A DNA stretch of 64,000 bases, from contig JACKHC010000001.1 of assembly GCA_020639235.1 (NCBI GenBank), positions 1,984,001-2,048,000 of the forward strand. The letters run 5' to 3'. Position numbers and translations under genes: made by a program. Position 1 is the first letter of the stretch. Every line of letters begins with the position of its first letter. Of the stretch, positions 46,034 through 54,775 are shown one piece after another. The notes beneath the pieces are model-generated. The model did not search any database and was not told the origin of the DNA. It saw only the letters and a program-made list of their open reading frames with translations. Origin of the DNA: Phycisphaeraceae bacterium. Its GTDB lineage: Bacteria; Planctomycetota; Phycisphaerae; Phycisphaerales; UBA1924.

Positions 46034-46954
46034 TTGCTGACACTCGCCATCACACCCTTCGATCTCACAACGCGGTCACGCTCGGCCGCGTTGTCTCTTT
46101 TGCTCGCCGACACCGTGGCCACGCTCTCCCCCGCCGACCTCGGCGAGTCCGATTCGTCTGGCGAGAGCGAAATCCATGCTGTGTCCCTCGCCGAGTTCGC
46201 CCACGCATGGTCATGGACGCGCGGCCTCTGGCACGAGGGCGTCTTGGGCGACGCGATGGGCGCCACCATCGCCGAATACGCACGGCGCGCCCGCGAGCGC
46301 ATCGGCGCGGGCCCGCGCTTCGCTTCCTCACGCAGATCCGGGTCCGCGCAGATCACCTCGCCCCCGGTCCTCGACGCCGCGCGCCTCATCCGTTCACTCG
46401 CAGGCCAAAGCGACCCCTCCATCCGTCTCGCCGTCGAGGCCGCAACCATGCGCGCCTGCGCTGATCACCACACCGCATGCGTCCGCGACGCCGGAGACGC
46501 CCTGCTCGACCGACTCATCGATCGCTCCACGCAACCCATGGCGCGCCTCACGCTGCCCATCCCCGACGCACTCGACGACGATGTCATCATCGAACTCCGC
46601 CGACTCCTCGATTCGTCACTCGCCCCGCTCCGCACCGCGCTGGAAGAAGTCATCGCCGCCTGCTACGCCGGCGCGCTCCCCGATCCCGTCCGCGAAGTCT
46701 GCGCCCGCCGCGTCGCGCCCCTTGCCGACGAACTCGTGCGCGAGGCCGTTTCCATCGAAACAGCGCTGAGCGACACGTCCATGCGCGCCGTCTCCCTCCG
46801 CATCGGCATCGCTCCCAGCGATATCGCGCTCCGCGCCGCCGAGGCCGCCCTCCGCGGCCGGCAGGAACACCGCCCCGCCGCGATCGCTGCCGACGCCAGC
46901 CCCGCCGTGGTCCTGAGCGTGAAAGCCCTCGCATGGGACGCGGCCTCGATCTGA
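46034..46954 (+). CDS. Hypothetical protein translated just after the prepilin-like protein
   Basis: A 306-residue, Ala/Arg-rich, mostly helical protein without signal peptide or membrane segment. The start is probably the TTG at 46034, only 7 bases after the preceding stop, which argues for translational coupling. Patterns such as SLAEFAHAWSWTRGLWHEG do not match a family I know. The reading direction is supported by the codon third-position bias, which is weaker in the overlapping frames. Confidence 0.65.
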   Translation: MLTLAITPFDLTTRSRSAALSLLLADTVATLSPADLGESDSSGESEIHAVSLAEFAHAWSWTRGLWHEGVLGDAMGATIAEYARRARERIGAGPRFASSRRSGSAQITSPPVLDAARLIRSLAGQSDPSIRLAVEAATMRACADHHTACVRDAGDALLDRLIDRSTQPMARLTLPIPDALDDDVIIELRRLLDSSLAPLRTALEEVIAACYAGALPDPVREVCARRVAPLADELVREAVSIETALSDTSMRAVSLRIGIAPSDIALRAAEAALRGRQEHRPAAIAADASPAVVLSVKALAWDAASI

Positions 46955-47109
46955 AGCGCCAATCCCCCCGCCGCACACGCCCGATATTTGGAAACAACCC
47001 CCATTGTTCGGCGTCTGACCGTGATTGCCCATGCAATCAGAGCATCAACGGGTACCCTGTGATCGTGGTGCCCCGGTCCAGATGGATAACGCCCGCCCCA
47101 AGGAGATCG

Positions 47110-49362
47110 ATGATGCGTTGGAAGGTCGTCCCCGTATTGGCAGCCATCGCCTTAAGCGCCCAGTCCCTGGCCGCCGACCAGATCATCGAGATCAATATCC
47201 GCAACGCGGGCGACCTCGTCACCGCGCTCCAGCACGGCGACCCCATGGCCTGCCGGCCCGGGCTAGGGCTCCAGCAGTTCATCGTCACCTCCGACGAGCG
47301 CAACGAACTCCAGGCGCTCGGGTTCAAGATCGAAACCGTCGTCGAGAATCTCGACGAATGGCTCGACGCCGAACGCGAGGCGCGCCAGGCCGCCCAGATC
47401 GCCAACGGCGGCACCTTCCACCAGTCCTACCACGACTACCCCGCGATCGAGGCCTACCTCGACACGCTCGTAGCGATGAACCCCACCATCGCAACCAAAA
47501 TCGCCATCGGATCAACGATCGAAGGGCGCACCATGTACGCCATACGCATCGTCTCCGGAACGCCCGGAAGCAAACCCGCGGTCGGCATCACCGCCATGCA
47601 GCACGCGCGCGAATGGGCCGCCGGCGCCAGCGCACTCTGGATCGCCGAGCAACTCATCGAGGGCTACGGCGTCGACTCCCAGATCACCGCGCTCGTCGAT
47701 AGTCTCGACTGGCACATCGTCCCCGTGAGCAACCCCGACGGCTATCAATGGACGCACACCGACTTCCGCCTCTGGCGCAAGAACCGGCGCATCAACCAGA
47801 ATCTCACTCTCGGCGTCGATCTCAACCGCAACTGGGGATACGAATGGGGCGGCGGCCCTCCCGGTTCCTCCGACACCACGCCCTCCAGCGACATTTTCCG
47901 CGGCACCTCCGCATTCTCCGAACCCGAGAATCGCAACGTCCGCGACTACTTCCAGACAATCCCGATGCTCCGCGGCACGATCGACCTCCACACCTACTCG
48001 CAGCTGATCCTCGGCGCATGGGCCTACGACGACACCATCGTCCCCCCGCGCGAGCAGGAACTCCGACTCGTGCAGGAAGACATGGAAGCCACGATGAACG
48101 CCACCAACGGCGTCATCTATCAGGCCGGTCTGGGTGTCGACCAACTGCTCTACACCGCCGACGGCACCAACCCCGATTGGATGTTCGGCGTCCTCGGCGC
48201 GCAGTCTTGGACCTACGAACTCCGCGACACCGGGCTCTTCGGCTTCGAACTCCCCGCCAATCAGATCATCCCCACCGCGACCGAGGCCTTCGCCGGAATC
48301 AAGCGCCTCGCGTATTGGGCGCTCCAGGGCGGCGCGGTCTCCATCGACACACCAATCGCCCTCGCCAGCGACACGCAGGCGACATCCGTCCGCGCCGATG
48401 TCGTCCCGATGCACCTCAACACCGTGTCCGCAGCAACGCTCCACTACCGCTTCGATAACGGCGCTTTCAACACCGTCGCCATGAGCGATGTCGGCGCCGG
48501 CGAATACGAGGGCGCCATCCCCGCCGGGCCGTGCGGCGCCACGGTCGAGTACTACGCCGAGGCGTCATTCTCCGACGGCTCAACCAAGACCTTCCCAGAG
48601 GGTGCCCCCGGCACGGCCCTCAACGCGGTAGTAGCCCCCGTCACGACGGTCCTATCCGACAACTTCCAGTCCGACCTCGGCTGGACATCGCAGGTCAACG
48701 GCGCAACCTCGGGCCAGTGGCAACGGGGAGTCCCCGTCAACGATCCCTCATGGGCCTACGACCCCGCCACCGACGGCGACGGTTCCGGATCGTGCTACCT
48801 CACGCAGAACACCGCCGGCAACACCGATGTCGACGGCGGCTCCGTCGCGCTCATCTCCCCCACGCTCGACCTCTCCGCGGGCGGCGCTTCCATCGAGTAC
48901 CTCTACTACCTCAACCTCACCGATCAGTCCGGCATCGACATGCTCCGAATCGAAGTGAGCTCCAACGGCGCCGCCGGCCCATGGACGCAGGTCGCCTCGC
49001 ACACCACAAGCTCGCTCAACTGGCGCGCCGGCGCGATCACCCAGGCCATGCTCGACGGCGCGGGCGTCTCGCCCACCGCCGACATGCGCGTCCGTTTCAC
49101 CGCCAACGACTCCGACCCGCAGTCCATCGTCGAGGCGGGCGTCGACGCCGTCATGGTCCGCCTCGCCGGCGAGTGCCCAACTCCCAACTGCCCCGGCGAT
49201 GTCGACGGCAACCTGGTGGTCGATGTCGACGACCTAAACGATGTGCTCGGCGCATGGCAGACCATGCCGACACCCGGCACCGGCGCAGACCTCACCGGCG
49301 ACGGAGTCGTTGATGTCGATGATCTCAACCTCGTGCTCGGAGCGTGGGGCCAGTCCTGCTAG
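47110..49362 (+). CDS. Secreted M14 zinc carboxypeptidase with C-terminal dockerin-like repeats
   Basis: A 750-residue protein starting ATGATG behind AGGAG. After the signal peptide (ending SLAAD) comes a short propeptide-like domain. The M14 catalytic domain follows: zinc ligands in MQHAREWAAG (HxxE) and TIDLHTYSQL, the substrate Arg in VDLNRNWGYEWGG, and the catalytic Glu in WTYELRDTG. Two beta-sandwich modules follow. The last 55 residues hold two calcium-loop-like repeats with DVDDLNDVLGAW and DVDDLNLVLGAW. It would remove C-terminal residues from extracellular proteins. The tail probably anchors the enzyme at the surface. Confidence 0.92.
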   Translation: MMRWKVVPVLAAIALSAQSLAADQIIEINIRNAGDLVTALQHGDPMACRPGLGLQQFIVTSDERNELQALGFKIETVVENLDEWLDAEREARQAAQIANGGTFHQSYHDYPAIEAYLDTLVAMNPTIATKIAIGSTIEGRTMYAIRIVSGTPGSKPAVGITAMQHAREWAAGASALWIAEQLIEGYGVDSQITALVDSLDWHIVPVSNPDGYQWTHTDFRLWRKNRRINQNLTLGVDLNRNWGYEWGGGPPGSSDTTPSSDIFRGTSAFSEPENRNVRDYFQTIPMLRGTIDLHTYSQLILGAWAYDDTIVPPREQELRLVQEDMEATMNATNGVIYQAGLGVDQLLYTADGTNPDWMFGVLGAQSWTYELRDTGLFGFELPANQIIPTATEAFAGIKRLAYWALQGGAVSIDTPIALASDTQATSVRADVVPMHLNTVSAATLHYRFDNGAFNTVAMSDVGAGEYEGAIPAGPCGATVEYYAEASFSDGSTKTFPEGAPGTALNAVVAPVTTVLSDNFQSDLGWTSQVNGATSGQWQRGVPVNDPSWAYDPATDGDGSGSCYLTQNTAGNTDVDGGSVALISPTLDLSAGGASIEYLYYLNLTDQSGIDMLRIEVSSNGAAGPWTQVASHTTSSLNWRAGAITQAMLDGAGVSPTADMRVRFTANDSDPQSIVEAGVDAVMVRLAGECPTPNCPGDVDGNLVVDVDDLNDVLGAWQTMPTPGTGADLTGDGVVDVDDLNLVLGAWGQSC

Positions 49363-49363
49363 G

Positions 49364-49750
49364 TCAGCCGCGCGGAGCGGGCGATACCGAGAACTCATGC
49401 TCGAGGTATCGCGCGATGTAATCCGGGATGCTCGAAGCGTGCGGGATGGCGGGATTGCTCGTCATCCCCATCGGCTCGAAGTTCATCCCCTTGAACCGCA
49501 TCACCGCCTCGTCCACCGTCAGGCCCAACTGCATCGCGATGGAGAACGCCCGGCAGAACGCTTGGCACAGCCCCGACACCGTCGAGCCCTCCTTGGCGAT
49601 CTTCAGAAAGATCTCGCCAGGACGCCCGTCCGGGTACAGCCCGACGGTCAGATACCCCTCATGCCCGCCCACCGTGAACTTATGCGTGATCGACTCACGC
49701 GTAGCGGGAAGCGGACGCCGATTGGGGTTCATCGTCATGGCTTCGATCAT
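49364..49750 (-). CDS. Stand-alone TSCPD domain protein related to class II ribonucleotide reductase
   Basis: A 128-residue protein from the ATG at 49750 with GAGG upstream. It consists of the TSCPD-type domain found at the C-terminus of B12-dependent ribonucleotide reductases (NrdJ): RESITHKFTVGGHEGYLTVG, then GRPGEIFLKIAKEGSTVSG, LCQAFCRAFSIAMQLGL and FKGMNFEPMG. The catalytic barrel is absent, and the domain's final CxxC is not seen. Such separate proteins accompany NrdJ in several phyla. It may act with a reductase encoded elsewhere. It converges with the carboxypeptidase gene, 1 base apart. Confidence 0.8.
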   Translation of the reverse strand: MIEAMTMNPNRRPLPATRESITHKFTVGGHEGYLTVGLYPDGRPGEIFLKIAKEGSTVSGLCQAFCRAFSIAMQLGLTVDEAVMRFKGMNFEPMGMTSNPAIPHASSIPDYIARYLEHEFSVSPAPRG

Positions 49751-49842
49751 GTGGGCCTCGCAAAGAAAAGGCAAACACCCACCAGCCGCTCCCGGGGCCG
49801 GCGGATCGCACCCCATCTATCGGCGAACCCCGCTCCGCCCGG

Positions 49843-50769
49843 TTAGAAAACAAACGGCGCAAACCCCAGCGCCGCCACCATCCGATCCGCAGCCACCCCA
49901 ACGCCGCCGAGCAGCACCACAACCGCCGCCCACCGCGCGCCAGCCGTCCCCGGCCGCAGCAGCAGCGCCGCGCCCGCGCAAGCGATCAGCACCAGCGCCT
50001 CCGGCGCGAACCGACCCAGCCCGATCATCGGCCGCGCCGACGCCACCGACTGCGCCATCACCTCGAAGTGCTCCATGAAACCCGCCGGATGAAACAGGCG
50101 GTAGTTCTCTGCAGCACGAAGAGCAACCGCGCCCACCGCCCCGCCACCGAGCGACACGACCATCGCCGTGACAATGCCCGCCGCGCCCTGACCGAACGCA
50201 TCAACCCCGCGCTCCGCCCGCCCGCCGATACCCGCAAAGATCAGCAAGATCGCCAGCACCATTCGCACCGGATACACCCCGCCGGTCAGCAGCGCCCCCC
50301 ACACGCCGCCCGCGATCACCGCGCCCATCACCAGCACGATCGGGCGCCAACTCGCGTCCGCAATGTGCCGCCCGCGATCCGCGACCAGCAGCAGCACCGC
50401 GCCCGAAGCCAGGAGAATCTGCGCGTCCACCAGCGACAGCCGCCCCGCCACCGCCACCAGCATCAGGATCACACCCGCGCCCATCGCCGCCATCGCGGGC
50501 CCGCGCAACTGCCCGGGCTCCCCCTCCGTCCACATCGCCCAAGTCGTCGCATGCACGAGCAACACAAGCGGCAGTGAAATGCCCAAGAAATCCGCGAGCC
50601 GGTCGCCCCGCTCCTCACCCAGCGAATAGAGCGCCGCCGCGCCGATCCCCAGCACCAGCGCCACACATGCACCGCGCGAATGCGCCCCGACTCCCGGTGC
50701 GCCCCGCCGCGCGAGCCACGCGACAACAACCAACGACGCCACCGCCAGGACCATGAGCGCACCATTCAT
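49843..50769 (-). CDS. Polytopic membrane protein of unknown function
   Basis: A 308-residue protein from the ATG at 50769 with 8-9 membrane helices, rich in Ala, Gly and Val. There are no charged catalytic motifs. A segment ENYRLFHPAGFMEHFEVMA near residue 225 is the only extended polar part and probably a periplasmic loop. It starts 26 bases after the SecA-like gene on the same strand, so it is likely the last gene of that transcription unit. I see no transporter signature. Confidence 0.65.
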   Translation of the reverse strand: MNGALMVLAVASLVVVAWLARRGAPGVGAHSRGACVALVLGIGAAALYSLGEERGDRLADFLGISLPLVLLVHATTWAMWTEGEPGQLRGPAMAAMGAGVILMLVAVAGRLSLVDAQILLASGAVLLLVADRGRHIADASWRPIVLVMGAVIAGGVWGALLTGGVYPVRMVLAILLIFAGIGGRAERGVDAFGQGAAGIVTAMVVSLGGGAVGAVALRAAENYRLFHPAGFMEHFEVMAQSVASARPMIGLGRFAPEALVLIACAGAALLLRPGTAGARWAAVVVLLGGVGVAADRMVAALGFAPFVF

Positions 50770-50795
50770 CGCGCCAGAGTGTATCGGCGCACCAC

Positions 50796-52655
50796 TCACG
50801 CCGACGCGAACGCCAGCAGATCATCGAGCGTGTGGTCGCGCCGCATCACCGACCTCCGATCGCGCCGCCCGCGCCGCTCGGTGAAGCGCTGCACCATCGC
50901 GAACCGCCACACCCTCGGCACGCACCGCAACCAAGGAGCACCATTCCGCGCAAGCAGGTCGTCCCCCGGCGACCGGATCACGCGCGCCGAGCCCGGATCA
51001 CCCTGACGCCCCGCCCGGCCGAACAACTGCCGGTCGATCCGCCGCGACACCTGATGCCCCAGCGCGATCACGTGCAGCCCCCCCGCTTCCCGCGCCGCCT
51101 CATCCAGCACGATGTCTGTCCCGCGCCCCGCCATGCTCGTCGCGATCGTGATCGCCCCTGACCGCCCCGCCCGCGCGATGATCGACGCCTCCTCCGCGTG
51201 CCGAACGGCGTTCAACACCGGCGCTTCGACACCAAGCGCCGACAGCTGCTCCGCCAGCGCCTCCGACGCATCAACCGTCGTCGTCGCGATCAGCACGGGC
51301 CGCCCGACCCGGTGCATCGCGACCGCCTCCCGCGCCGCCGCATCCATCGCCCCGTCCCGGCTCCCACAAGTGTGCGCACGCAACTCGCGCCGAATCACCG
51401 GCCGGTGCGTCGGGATCACCGCCGTGCGCAGCCAATACACATTCCACAACTCCCCAGCGCACTGCCGCGCCGTCCCCGTCATCCCCGACAACCGCGGGTA
51501 CAGGCAGAAAAACCGCTGGAACGAAACGCTCGCCAGCGTGTCATCCGACGGCCTCACCTCCACCCCCTCCTTCGCCTCGATCGCCTCGTGCAACCCGTCC
51601 CGCCACCTCCGATCAGGCGAAATCCGTCCCGTGCGCTCATCAACAATCAGCACCCGACCGTCAACAACCGCGTAGTCGGCGTCACGATGATGCAGGTGGT
51701 GCGCCCGCAGCGCCGCAACAACCAACTCCCGCGCCCGCCGCATCGGCAGCCGGCCCCCATCCATCCGACTCCCGATCACCCCCTCCGACGCATCCGCCAG
51801 ACGCACCTCGCGCCTCGGGCGGTCCACACGGAAGTGCTCGCCGACCACCAGCGATCGCGCCACATCGTCCGCAACACGAATCCACGCCGCCTCATCACGC
51901 GACACCGACGGCGCCGCCAGGATCAGCGGCGTCGCGGCCTCGTCGATCAACACGAAGTCCGCCTCATCAACAATCGCCTCCGCCAGCGGAAGCATCACGC
52001 CACGCGACGCATCAAGACAATCCCGCAGGTAATCCCCCGACAGCTCCCGCGCCGTCGCGTAGGTCACATCCGCCCGGTACGCCGTAGCCCGCTCCCGCGC
52101 CGACATCGCCTCCGTCACGCACCCCACCGTCAGCCCAAGCCGGGCAAAGATCGGCGCATTCGCCTCCGCATCCCGAAGCGCCAGGTAATCATTCGCCGTC
52201 ACGATGTGGCACCCGCGCCCGCGCCACCCCGCGAGCACCGCCGGCAGAATCGCCGCGAGCGTCTTGCCCTCGCCCGTCGCCAGTTCCGCCACCGACCCCC
52301 GCATCATCGCCAGCCCAGCCGCGATCTGCGCCGTGTGCAGCGTCAGCCCCGTCTCGCGCCGGATGCATTCCGTCACCAGCGCGAACGACTCCCGAGCCGT
52401 CGCCGCGTCCTCACGCCGACAACGCGCGGCACCCCGCAGCTCCTCGGCCCGCCGCTCAAGGTCATTGTCATCCGACGAAGCCAGCGACCCGCATCGTTCA
52501 AGGACCGCCCCCGCCTCGCGCATCAATGCCCCGGCGCCGACACGCCGCCGGATGCGTCCCACAACAGCGTGCGCCCATCCATCAGCGCCGTGGTGCGTCG
52601 CCTTCCGCTGGGGCGACGCCAACGCACCCGGTATCGACGAGGCCAGCGCCGTCAC
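50796..52655 (-). CDS. SecA-like translocase ATPase lacking the C-terminal half
   Basis: A 619-residue relative of SecA, against about 830-950 for the housekeeping protein. Motor motifs are present: Walker A ATGEGKT (126-132), the DEAD region IVDEADFVLIDEAATPLIL (228-246), a crosslinking-domain-like part, MTGTA, SMAGRGTDIVLDEA and SRRIDRQLFGRAGRQGDPGSA. After that only about 60 basic residues follow, so the helical wing, most of the scaffold and the zinc tail are missing. GTG start at 52655 overlaps the M50 gene stop. It probably energises a specialised export process with its neighbours. It is not a substitute for SecA. Confidence 0.88.
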   Translation of the reverse strand: MTALASSIPGALASPQRKATHHGADGWAHAVVGRIRRRVGAGALMREAGAVLERCGSLASSDDNDLERRAEELRGAARCRREDAATARESFALVTECIRRETGLTLHTAQIAAGLAMMRGSVAELATGEGKTLAAILPAVLAGWRGRGCHIVTANDYLALRDAEANAPIFARLGLTVGCVTEAMSARERATAYRADVTYATARELSGDYLRDCLDASRGVMLPLAEAIVDEADFVLIDEAATPLILAAPSVSRDEAAWIRVADDVARSLVVGEHFRVDRPRREVRLADASEGVIGSRMDGGRLPMRRARELVVAALRAHHLHHRDADYAVVDGRVLIVDERTGRISPDRRWRDGLHEAIEAKEGVEVRPSDDTLASVSFQRFFCLYPRLSGMTGTARQCAGELWNVYWLRTAVIPTHRPVIRRELRAHTCGSRDGAMDAAAREAVAMHRVGRPVLIATTTVDASEALAEQLSALGVEAPVLNAVRHAEEASIIARAGRSGAITIATSMAGRGTDIVLDEAAREAGGLHVIALGHQVSRRIDRQLFGRAGRQGDPGSARVIRSPGDDLLARNGAPWLRCVPRVWRFAMVQRFTERRGRRDRRSVMRRDHTLDDLLAFASA

Positions 52656-54775
52656 GACCGCTCCCCATTTCCCCGTGCCGGTTCCGCCCGCGTGGCGCGT
52701 TGCAGCATCTGCCGCGCCGCCCGGACAACCTGCGTCAGAATCGGCTTCGGTGCCGCCTCGAACCGCACGCTCACGCGCTGCCCCACCCGGAGCGGCGTCG
52801 ATCCATCCAGCCCGATCAAAACCTCGAACGGCTCATCCGCGTCCTCGCCAGCGCGTTGCACACCCGATCGCTCCGCGACGATCGAACGATCAGCGCTGCC
52901 CCGCGCGCGAATCTCAACACCCATTGAAGAAGCATCGACCACACCCGCCTGCCGCTGCGACACCGCCGCGCGCACGCGCAGGTGCGCCGAGTCAACCACA
53001 CGCCCCAGCGGCTCGGCTCGCTCAACAAACGCCCCCAGCACAACGGCCGCGCTCGCCGGCACCCAGACGCCCCCGGCCGAAGCGTGGATATCCAGCGCCG
53101 ACCGACGCGCCGAAAGTGTCGCAAGCAAATCCCGAAGCGCACGCTCCCGCTCACCAAACGCTATTTCCGCCGCCGGGTCAACGCCCGTCGCCCGACGCCG
53201 GCCGAGCGCCGCGGCCTCCAACCTCGCCTCCGTCGCCCCGATCTCCGCGTCAAGCTCCGGGTTCAGCAGGGAAACAAGCGCCGCATCCGGCGCAACCACG
53301 CCCGATGCCTCGGCCACAAAATCGAGAACCCCCGCCGACTCCGCATACACATCCGTGGCGTCCACCGGCTCAACGACACCGACCGCGCGCACGCGGTCCG
53401 GCACCGGAATCAGCGAGACCACGCCGAGGATGAAGACCGCCAGTCCCCCCGTCACCAGCGACGCCCGCCGCCGATGGCGCCCCAGCGCCGGATTGTTAGC
53501 CAGGTACGCAAACAACCGCCCGACCGGAACCACCGCGAACGCGATGACCCCGACAAACGCCAGCGGAATCGCCAGCGCGAACCATTGCGTCGCGATCAGC
53601 GCGATGATGCCGATCAGGATGAGCACGCGATATATCGCGGCGCACGCAGCGTACGCGCAGAGCCCCGCCGTCTCCCCGCGCCAGACCGTCAGCACCGGCT
53701 CATCCCGCATGCCGAAAAGCCACCGCCGCATCAGCCGGAGCAGCGTCTCGCGCGAGCGCTGGTACAGATTCGGCTGCCCGATCAGATCCGTGAGGATGTA
53801 ATACCCGTCGAATCGCATCAACGGATTCGCGTTGAACACCAACGACGAAACCGACCCAACGAACGCAAGATTCAGCGCAAACCCGTGCACCATCGAGTCC
53901 GGCGCGGTGCGCGACCACACGATCATGGCGACCGCGGCCAGCAACAAGTCCGACATCATCCCCGCCGCACCCACCACCGCCCGCCGATACCGGCTCCGAA
54001 GGGTCCAGGCGCTCGACGCATCCACATACGGCAGCGGAATCAGCACCAGCAGCATCACGCCGATCGCGTGCACACCCGAACTCGACTCACCCGCCCCCTC
54101 CCGGTGCTGCATCTGCTTGCACGCGATCCCGTGCGCCGCCTCGTGCGCCAGTTTCCCGAGCACCGATGCGCCGTACAGCAACACAAGATTCGACGCCGAG
54201 ATCAACCCCGTCGCCTCCGACACGAGCCGATCCCAGTGCACCGCCGCGATCGCCGCCCCGACGAACATCATCGCGATCCACCCGATGAGCCCCGGCACGG
54301 AGAAGAGCGGCCCCAGCACCGGGCGAACCACATCCAGCAGCGCATCCGGATCCGCGACGCGGAACCGCGCAAAGAGAATGTTCAGGATGTACCCGCGCGC
54401 CTCGCGCTGCCGCTGCCGCGTCCGCCGACGGAGCAGCAACTCCGCATCGCCCGCCAACTCACCGTGCAGCAGGTTGCTCGTGTGCATCTGCCCCAGCACC
54501 GTGATCGCCTCGTCCTGCGTCGGTGCCTCGTCCTTCAACGACTCATTCGCGATCCGCCACGCCTCATCCACCGTCCGCCGCCCGTCGAGCAGCCCCGCAA
54601 ACGCGTACGCCGGGCGGCTCATCCGGTAGTGCGAGGTCGATGACGGATCGTGAAACAGGTACCACAGCCGCCCCCGGAACCGCTGCCGTGTCACACGCAC
54701 CCCCGCGCGCACCCGGGGCCTCAGATCGCACACCCGGTGCCACGAACTCGAATAGGTCGGGCGTACAGTCGTCAT
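52652..54775 (-). CDS. PqqD-like / M50 site-2 protease / HlyD-like membrane protein
   Basis: A 707-residue protein. Residues 28-105 resemble the PqqD winged-helix (FRGRLWYLFHDPSS, LLDGRRTVDEAW). Residues 125-440 are an M50 metalloprotease membrane core: HEAAH at 211-215 and NPLMRFDGYY at 317-326 supply the zinc ligands. After a helix near 437-455, residues 460-690 form a HlyD/biotinyl-lipoyl-type periplasmic arm with a coiled coil (ATEARLEAAALGRRR). This architecture is found in planctomycete and proteobacterial peptide or protein export loci. The start overlaps the GAF-HlyD stop (TGATG), the end overlaps the SecA-like gene. Confidence 0.88.
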   Translation of the reverse strand: MTTVRPTYSSSWHRVCDLRPRVRAGVRVTRQRFRGRLWYLFHDPSSTSHYRMSRPAYAFAGLLDGRRTVDEAWRIANESLKDEAPTQDEAITVLGQMHTSNLLHGELAGDAELLLRRRTRQRQREARGYILNILFARFRVADPDALLDVVRPVLGPLFSVPGLIGWIAMMFVGAAIAAVHWDRLVSEATGLISASNLVLLYGASVLGKLAHEAAHGIACKQMQHREGAGESSSGVHAIGVMLLVLIPLPYVDASSAWTLRSRYRRAVVGAAGMMSDLLLAAVAMIVWSRTAPDSMVHGFALNLAFVGSVSSLVFNANPLMRFDGYYILTDLIGQPNLYQRSRETLLRLMRRWLFGMRDEPVLTVWRGETAGLCAYAACAAIYRVLILIGIIALIATQWFALAIPLAFVGVIAFAVVPVGRLFAYLANNPALGRHRRRASLVTGGLAVFILGVVSLIPVPDRVRAVGVVEPVDATDVYAESAGVLDFVAEASGVVAPDAALVSLLNPELDAEIGATEARLEAAALGRRRATGVDPAAEIAFGERERALRDLLATLSARRSALDIHASAGGVWVPASAAVVLGAFVERAEPLGRVVDSAHLRVRAAVSQRQAGVVDASSMGVEIRARGSADRSIVAERSGVQRAGEDADEPFEVLIGLDGSTPLRVGQRVSVRFEAAPKPILTQVVRAARQMLQRATRAEPARGNGERS

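Noticed and set aside
51198..53801. Open frame of 867 codons on the plus strand
   Set aside because: It covers the antisense of the SecA-like and M50 genes and is dominated by Arg, Pro and His.
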